In this document: positions 57,450-64,000 of the stretch, in pieces
Layout: the number at the start of each line of letters is the position of its first letter
Numbering within the stretch: the first letter of the stretch is position 1
DNA from: Hemileia vastatrix
Taxonomy: Eukaryota; Basidiomycota; Pucciniomycetes; Pucciniales; Zaghouaniaceae
Direction: 5' to 3'
NCBI GenBank assembly: GCA_030280995.1
Contig: JASXTE010000002.1
Coordinates: 19,489,683 to 19,553,682, forward strand
Length of the DNA: 64,000 nucleotides
Program-made: the position numbers and the translations under genes
Notes under the pieces: model-generated
Seen by the model: the letters and a program-made list of their open reading frames with translations, nothing else
Database searches by the model: none
What the model was told of the DNA's origin: nothing

Positions 57450-58623
57450 TAAGTGTGTGCTAGCATCTAAGTATGATTTAATAGTAAATATTAATGGTAC
57501 AGCTACTTATTGATAAATAATTTAGTGATTAAACCTCAGGGGAAAACTAAAAAAAAATTATACTCAACATAAACTCACAAAACTTGGATTTTTATGCATG
57601 CTAGTGGTGGAAAATGGATCAATAAAATATAGTTATAGCTATTATAAAGATAATATCAATTTATGAATGCTTTATAATATATTTATATATGATAATAATT
57701 GTGTTTTAGTGTTTATTTTAAGATTAGTAAGTAAGTGACTTCTTATAACACATCAAATCCTCCCTTACTTATACGAAAATCATCTGGAGTGTACAGAACT
57801 TCAATCCAGATGATGTCACTGCTATCCCAAGAAATTACAGCACTGTGAGGGCCCATCACCTCCCCATGGCTTCCAATTCAAGAATATTCAACACCCAGAC
57901 CTCCAGTAAGGACCCTTCATCACAAATAATGATACCACAGACCCATACCATAAATAAAATAAACAGATAAAAGCAGATACCATAAAGAAACAGGTAAAAT
58001 AACTTATCCAAAGAGTATATAATTAAAAACAAAGCATATAAAGGAACCAAATTAACTTTCCAACCCCCAATAACATTCCCAAGCATCCATATTAACCCAG
58101 TAATCATAACTCAGCACATAAATCTGTGAAATTCTATCCAAGGAAGCAGATTAAGTTGTCCAAACTGGATATATGTGCCTGAAATAGGTGTATATGCTTG
58201 TGTAGGCGTAGTGAGTCCACTGAATACGTCAATATGACCTAAAATAAGCAGAAAAATAAATGTTATAGGCTATTAAGAGGTTAAAACCCACTTATAGACC
58301 TAAATATACATAATATAACTACATATTTCACTGAATATGAGTTTTATGTATACATGTAATCTTATGTATGTCTATAATTTCTTAATATCACTTAAGATAA
58401 GTATATTATGACTCTATTAAAACCTTAATAAGTATTATTAGGCTATGGATAAGCTATTTAAACTACTGTAAGTCAAAAAATAGTGTAACAATTATACATA
58501 TATGTATTATAACCATATATATAAGTATTTTATCCTTATTTTTAAGTTATAAGCTTAATGTAATTAAGGTTATCTTGTTTTAAACATAAGAATTACTCAG
58601 TCTTGGAGATACCTAGGCTGAAA
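57450..58623 (-). mobile_element. Solo LTR type 4 (minus), unit D
   Basis: Flanked by AAACATG (57443-57449, 58624-58630). Contains the minus-strand hydrophobic ORF 58107-57856 (83 codons). Confidence 0.8.
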
Positions 58624-59091
58624 AAACATGTGCCTATTTGAGGATTTCATGTTCAATAATTATTTAACAGCACTACAATCAGTGGCCAATGCAAATTCTT
58701 GGTTTTCAAGAAAATAGTGTAATTTATCTAAAGCTCAAACAACTGAGAAAAATCCCAATTGAGTTTATCCATATTAGATTTACACATTTTTCAAGATTCA
58801 TGAAATATGGTAAATTACTAAATCAGAATCTTTATTACTCATGACATGTTTCTTGTGAGTGCAAATTTATTGTCCATAGTAGCTACACATAAACAGAAAA
58901 CATTTTATTTCTATAAATTATTAGGGAAATATAATTTCTGAATAGCAGGTACTTTGTTCTGGTAAAAAAATACTTTTAATCATGAGACAACATGGCCCAA
59001 TACATTCAAAGAATGATAACTAAATTTGTATTTACTCAAGAACAGAGTCATATTCAATTCATTCATTTTTTTGAGTACTTTTGTCAAGGGG
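58624..59091 (-). pseudogene. RNase H remnant, unit D, cut by element R
   Basis: Continues the pol remnant until GAGTACTTT at 59091, where the LTR of element R begins; units B and C read on into RT here. Confidence 0.7.
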
Positions 59092-59889
59092 TTCTCTTGG
59101 TCTAGAAGATTTTATTCGAAGTTATAGGAGGAGTTTGGACTTTAATGGACTCTCAAAGGTAAGGTACGTATTTCTTGATCAAGGATGATGTCTTTAATCA
59201 ATGATAAGAGGTAGTATGTAAATATTAATATATTTTATAGCTTAGAACTACGTGAATGTAACTACTAATGTTCTAAAAATATAAGAATGATTTTATTGTA
59301 AATAAGTAAATAAGTAAGAAGTTTTTTTTGGAATGAAATCAAAAAGGACAAAAAGGAAGGGCCTTTTATAGGCAATATGTGAGAGAAAAGAACACGGAAT
59401 TTACACCTCCTAATCCAAGAGTGTTAGAGAAAAAAGCTTAATTAAAGAGAGTATGTGAAATAATAAGAGTAAGACTAAATAGTGTGTAAATAAAAGTATT
59501 TATTATATTTGAAATATAACTCTGAACCCTTTAGTCCGTCACATTTTAGTGTAAGAACATTTGATTTGAAATATAGAATCAATAAAATTTAATTAAAGGA
59601 ATTTGAAAAAGGTATTTTTTTCTTTTTATAATTTTATATATATTTTTAAAACTAATTTTTATTCCCATCTCATCTGTATTATTGAGAATGGTGTTTGGGA
59701 GTAAAAATTTATGTGGGACAATTACTTATTTTTATAAATTAATTACTTAGTGTACTTAGTTAGTTCATTGTACTTAATACATAAGTATTTAATAAATAAT
59801 TAATTATTAATAAGGATCTAAAAGGTGTGGCTTCACCTCAGTAAGATAATTAATTATTTTACTGGCTAAGTCTAGTAGGCTGGTTGACA
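59092..59889 (-). mobile_element. 3' LTR of chromovirus R (798 bp)
   Basis: Minus strand: TTTAGAGTGAGGGAG purine tract, then TGTCAACCAGCC at 59889, ending CCCCTTGACA at 59092. A TATAAAAGGCCC box (minus) lies near 59360. The left flank ACTTT fits the first half of a target duplication; the other half is beyond the window. Confidence 0.8.
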
Positions 59890-59939
59890 CTCCCTCACTC
59901 TAAAAAAACAATAAAAAAAATGTTAAGATTTTTTTTTTT

Positions 59940-60556
59940 TATACTTTTTTAGTAGAGTAGGAAGATTAGATATCTCCTTCCCAGGTATCCAAGAATCATA
60001 TTCAGGTGATTTATTCTTGAATCCCAATAAGTATTCTGTACCTTTTTCAGCAGTGACTATTCTGTCATTCAGAATTTTTTCAATTTCTGCTGTTTCAGTG
60101 ATTTAATTTGGGGTTTTATTTGGTCTTCCCCTCCTTTTTGGAAATAAATCACTATTAGATGTGTAAGGTTTCAAAAGAGATATTGGAAAAACAGGATGTT
60201 TTCTGCCATATGGAGAATACAAAATAACCTCAACTGCATTATCTCCAATCATTCTTCTGACAACAAATGGACCAACAAATAGGTCTTTCATTTGTTATTA
60301 CCTTGTAAATTGAAGTGGACTGTAGAAATCAACACTTCATCACCCTTTTTAAAAGTGTATTCTTTATGTGATTTGTCCCATCTCTTCTTCTCATATTCAA
60401 ATGATTTTCAATACATTTTTGAGCATGATTTCTACAAAGTTGTTGCATATGAAGAAAAGATTTTACACCAGGATGTATATCCAATTTAGGTATTTTGTTA
60501 TTGAGAATTTGGGCAGGAGTATTTAGAACATATCCAATCCAGAGCTCAAAAGACTT
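59940..60556 (-). pseudogene. C-terminal pol and chromodomain of chromovirus R
   Basis: After a TGA following HSVTQ, the minus strand still reads GVKSF and LCRN, then LFVGPFVVRRMIGDNAVEV (60291-60103), a stop after KTPN, and ETAEIEKILNDRIV, GTEYLLGFKNKS, WIPGKEISNLP at the end. The last block is a chromodomain-like fold, matching that of element P. Frameshifts and stops break it into three or four pieces. Confidence 0.75.
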
Positions 60557-61417
60557 TCATTGAGTAACAGAATGAACAGTGCTATTATAAGCAAATTCCA
60601 ACCCAGGAAGTAAGGTAACCCAATCATGAGTGAATCTGTCATTATCTTTATACTCAAGGCCAAAGGCACAATACCTTCTAATCATGTCCTTTAAAGTCTG
60701 AATCATTCTTTCAGCTAAGCCATCAGTCTGTGGATGATGGGCAGTAGAAAGTTTCAGATCACAACCACAAACATCAATCAGAGACATCCAAAATTCAGAA
60801 GTAAATTTAGGGTCTCTGTCAGAGATTATGGCTTTAGGAAAACCAGCAGTATTAAACATATGAGACCACCATAAGAAAGCTATTTCTTTAGTGGAAACAT
60901 CCTTGTGGGTGGGGATAAATTTAAACATTTTTGTGAATCTGTCCACAATAACCCAACAAGAATTATAACTGTCTTTACCAGAAATAGGTAATTCTGTTAC
61001 AAAATCCATGTTTATTATTTGCCATGATGCATCAGGAGGTTCAATATTTTGCATTAATCCAGCTCTCTTACCAGTTAATCTTTTTGATTTTTGGCAAGAA
61101 TCACAAGATTCAACATATAATTTTGTGTCCTCAGATATATTAACCCACCAAGCAGTGTTTTTAATTCTGATCATTGTTTTTTCAAGATCAAAATGTCCAG
61201 CTAATATGTCATCATGACAAATTTTCAAGATGATTTCTCTCATAGAAGGAGGAATAACAATGACATTACTCAACTTTCTCCTATAATATAGATATCCATC
61301 ATCAATTGAAAATTTACCTTTATCCAAAGCTTTTTGGTACTTTGGTGGAAGGGTTTTAATTAATGCTTGTATTGAAGCATTCTTTGGATCATTTAATATG
61401 GTGCATAACTTTTTCAA
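60557..61417 (-). pseudogene. Integrase of chromovirus R
   Basis: 286 codons, the best-preserved integrase of this family in the window. HHCC zinc site intact (CHDDILAGHF, SCDSCQKSKR), then D in NMDFVTELP, D in SDRDPKF and E in GLAERMIQ, giving the full DDE set. It ends at TGA right after HSVTQ, near where element P also has a stop. It is separated from the RNase H piece only by one stop codon (TAA at about 61435 where P has TCA). Confidence 0.85.
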
Positions 61418-61435
61418 GTCAGTGTCCTTATCATA

Positions 61436-61987
61436 TTAATCCAGAATAAGCTGTAATAGCTCTTCCTCCATATCAACTACATATATCCCATGTATATAAA
61501 TAATATCATCCTCAGGATCATAAGCAGGATTAGAGACATTATTTGGTAAAGGTAACCTAGATAACATATCCACATTTGAGTGAACAATACCAGCTTTATG
61601 AATAATTGTCATTCTCCCTCTGTATTCTTGAACAGCCAACTGCCATCTGAACATATGTCTGTTTGGTGTTTTCAAGTTTAAAAGGGATTTAACTGCACTG
61701 CAGTCAGTGACAAGCTTAAATTTCTGGTCATCTAGATAATAATGAAGCTTTTCTAGAGCCCACACTACAGCTAAACATTCTAATTGAGTAGCACCATATT
61801 TCAATTCACTATTTCTCATGGTTCTTGAAATATAACAAATTACTACTTCTGAAACTTTATCATTTATCACTTGTTTTTGATGGAGGGCAGCACCAAGACC
61901 AATGAAACTGGCATCAGTGTACAAAACAAATGGTTGATTAAAGTCAGGTAAAGCAAGAATTGGGGCTGACAACAAACAGTGTTTCAT
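61436..61987 (-). pseudogene. RNase H segment of chromovirus R
   Basis: 183 codons: LYTDASFIGLGAALHQK with the first RNase H Asp, TQLECLAVVWALEKLHYYL, VTDCSAVKSLL and DMLSRLPLPN. In element P this is one frame with integrase; here it is cut downstream by a single nonsense change and upstream by a frameshift and stop near 61990-62100. Confidence 0.85.
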
Positions 61988-62064
61988 AGTTTCAAAAGCT
62001 CTTTGTCTTTCAGTATTTCAGACAAAAGCAACATCCTTTCTAGTTAATTGGGTAAGGGGTAAAG

Positions 62065-64000
62065 CTATGACTTGGTAATTTTTAATATACTGTCTATAGT
62101 ATCCACACATTTCCAAAAAATTTGGAGCTCTCTAACTGTAGTAGGAGCCTCCACCTGTTGTATGGCTGCCACTTTGTTTTGGTCAACACATATCTGTAAG
62201 CCTGAAACAACATGACCAAGAACTTTTAAAGAATGGAAACCAAATTTACATTTCTTCAAAGCAAGTGTCATATTTATTTCATCCATTTTCTGGAATACTT
62301 TACACAGGTGGTTAAGATGGTCCTCAAATGTTTTTGAGAATATAATGATATCATCAATATAAACCATCAGCCATCCTTCAATTATCTCTTGATGGAATGT
62401 GTTATCCATGACTTTTTGGAAAACTGAAGGGGCGTTTTTAGGGCCAAAAGGCATCCTAATATACTTATAAATACCCATATGAGTAGCAATCATCAGAAAG
62501 TTCTGAAAATTTTTCTCAACAGGTACCTGGTGATATCCTTTGTTACCATCCAAACAGCTGATATATTTAGCACCTTGTAAAGTAGCATGTATAGAGCTAA
62601 TTCTAGGTAAAGGGTAGATATCATCAACAGTATAAGTATTTAGTGCTCTATAATCACCACATAACCTTGCTTTATCTTTCTTATAAGAAATTAGGACAGG
62701 TAAGATAACACAATATTTAGGTGTTTCAACTACCTTTTCAATAATATGCATTTTTAAAAGGGTAGAGATATTATCTTCGATATCTTTTCTCTTTGTGGGA
62801 GAAGCAGGATAAGGCTTCTTCTTTAAACTAGGTGGTATATCAGTTAATGGGCAAGACAATGAAAGTTTCATTTCCTCTTTAACTAATCCCAGTTCATGTG
62901 ACCCATGAGCAAAGGCCATAGGAAAAGACTTTATCAAATTAATGATGGAATCTTTATCCTCACCAGAAAGTTGTTCTCCAAAAGAGGCTTTGTCAATTTC
63001 AGACAAAAGGGCATGCATCTCTTTTTTAGATATTCCATTACATTGAACCAAAGAATTACATGTGTTCAATTCTGGTTTCAATAATAATTTTTTAGGGGAG
63101 AAAATCTTAAATTTTCTCTTCCCATTCATCCCCATTGTGAAACATTGGTTTGAGGGATCCAATTTTATGCCATACTTGGTTAAAATATCATTCCCTACAA
63201 TAAACCAATTGCTTAAGTTATCATTTTTCATGACAACAAAATCACAAATAGCTCTTACAAAACCATGGTTATATTTAAAAAACACTGTGGCTTTGTATTT
63301 ACCAATGGGGGACAAAACAGAGCCATAACCTCTCCAATTTTCAGAAATGATAGGCATTAGTTTTGATTTATAGTCTTGATACACTGAAGCAAGTGCTCTT
63401 TCAGAAACTACACTTCCTACAGCTCCAGAATCTAGAACTTCAATGCTGTTTCCATTAATCAAGACTGGTTCCTTGAGAGGGGCAATAACAATTGAGTTAT
63501 CCTCAATGTTCTTTATGATCTCAGCATCTTCAACTGTAGATAAAGCATTATTATCAATATCAATAGTATTTAAATAATGAATATCCTCTTCCAGCATCAA
63601 GATTTCTTGTTGAGATTCATATGAAATATTTCTGGCACAATCACTTGACGTATCATCCGGTGCTACTGTGTCATCAGCATGCTCCTCTGTTTGTTCTACA
63701 AGATTTATCTTCTTGTCACAAACGTGGCCTTTCTTCCAAGGCTTGTTGCACTTGAAGCAAGTGTTTGTTTCATACTTTTTTGGTGCAACAGGGGCAGAAG
63801 GTTTAACAACCTTTTCCAGAGGTTTCTGTTGGTAAGTGGAGGGTTTCTCCAAAAGGGTCCTAGGAATGAATCTTCTGGCATCATACTTGTTGTTTAGAAG
63901 GATCTCATTGCAAGTATTAATGAAAGAAGAGGGTTCTCTGGAGAACTCAGTCATAGCCACTATCAAGTCTCTCAGAGACATTGGTAATTTATAAAGGATC
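62065..64000 (-). pseudogene. Gag C-part, protease and RT of chromovirus R (runs off window)
   Basis: 638 codons from 63981, open to the window edge and probably beyond. It starts within the capsid (LRDLIVAMTEFSREPSSF), has a cysteine knuckle CFKCNKPWKKGHVC near residue 75, a protease motif LDSGAVGSVV near 180 (one residue shorter than in P) and RT with KDKARLCGDYRALNTY, MPFGPKNAPSVF and catalytic YIDD near 541. It fuses gag and pol in one frame, the usual state for this family. The frame leaves RT at LQIFWKCV, where P reads FLGMCGYYRQYI: a one-base change near 62130 causes the shift. Confidence 0.85.

Noticed and set aside
59690..64000. Treating the minus-strand ORFs of element R as separate genes
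   Set aside because: They are consecutive Gag-Pol domains of one chromovirus, split by single stops and frameshifts when compared with element P.

Overview
The window is a dense, AT-rich nest of transposable elements from a eukaryote, most likely a basidiomycete fungus and plausibly a rust-type Pucciniomycotina genome. The signs are Ty3/gypsy chromoviruses of fungal type, a fungal Zn2Cys6 domain, short GTATGT/GTAAGA...AG introns, and a domain resembling the TET-like 2OG-Fe(II) oxygenases expanded in basidiomycetes. No tRNA, rRNA, CRISPR or bacterial-type gene is visible. The fungal assignment is inference from protein resemblance; no search was run.

Layout. (1) 1-10220: most of one large plus-strand Ty3/gypsy element, called G here. 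It has a 1304-codon pol ORF, a long 3' non-coding tail, an antisense spliced Zn2Cys6 gene, and a 2.19 kb LTR that starts after a purine tract and carries its own TATA box. About 26 copies of a short hairpin motif run through coding and non-coding parts, with compensatory changes in the stem. (2) 10221-59091: a tandem, heavily edited array of a composite unit (about 9.6 kb in its gene-free form). In order, a unit holds a plus-strand gag remnant, in two units a two-exon 338-codon gene of unknown function, a 414-bp foldback element, a solo LTR, a decayed minus-strand integrase/RNase H/RT remnant cut by a MITE and by another solo LTR, and a pair of 1-kb repeats. I call the units A (10221-20876), B (20877-33388), C (43036-52270) and D (52271-59091). 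(3) 33389-43035: a broken plus-strand chromovirus, P, between units B and C. Its 3' LTR is split by a 3490-bp DNA transposon with perfect 31-bp TIRs, carrying a PIF/Harbinger-type transposase fragment and a TET-like oxygenase fragment. (4) 59092-64000: the 3' part of a minus-strand chromovirus, R, related to P and inserted into the RT remnant of unit D.

Almost every coding region is retroelement-derived and broken. The exceptions that look intact are the two identical copies of the 338-codon gene (11619-12730 and 30124-31235), the 202-codon antisense Zn2Cys6 gene (7218-7910) and the pol ORF of G. Target-site duplications, worked out by comparing occupied and empty paralogous sites, order the insertions. 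In unit A a solo LTR lies in another LTR, which lies in a third; in unit D a solo LTR with CTTTT duplications sits in a site that is empty in units A and C.

The points most worth following up are the covarying hairpin family of element G, the TIR element combining PIF-type transposase and TET-like sequences, and the duplicated unknown gene inside the composite repeat.
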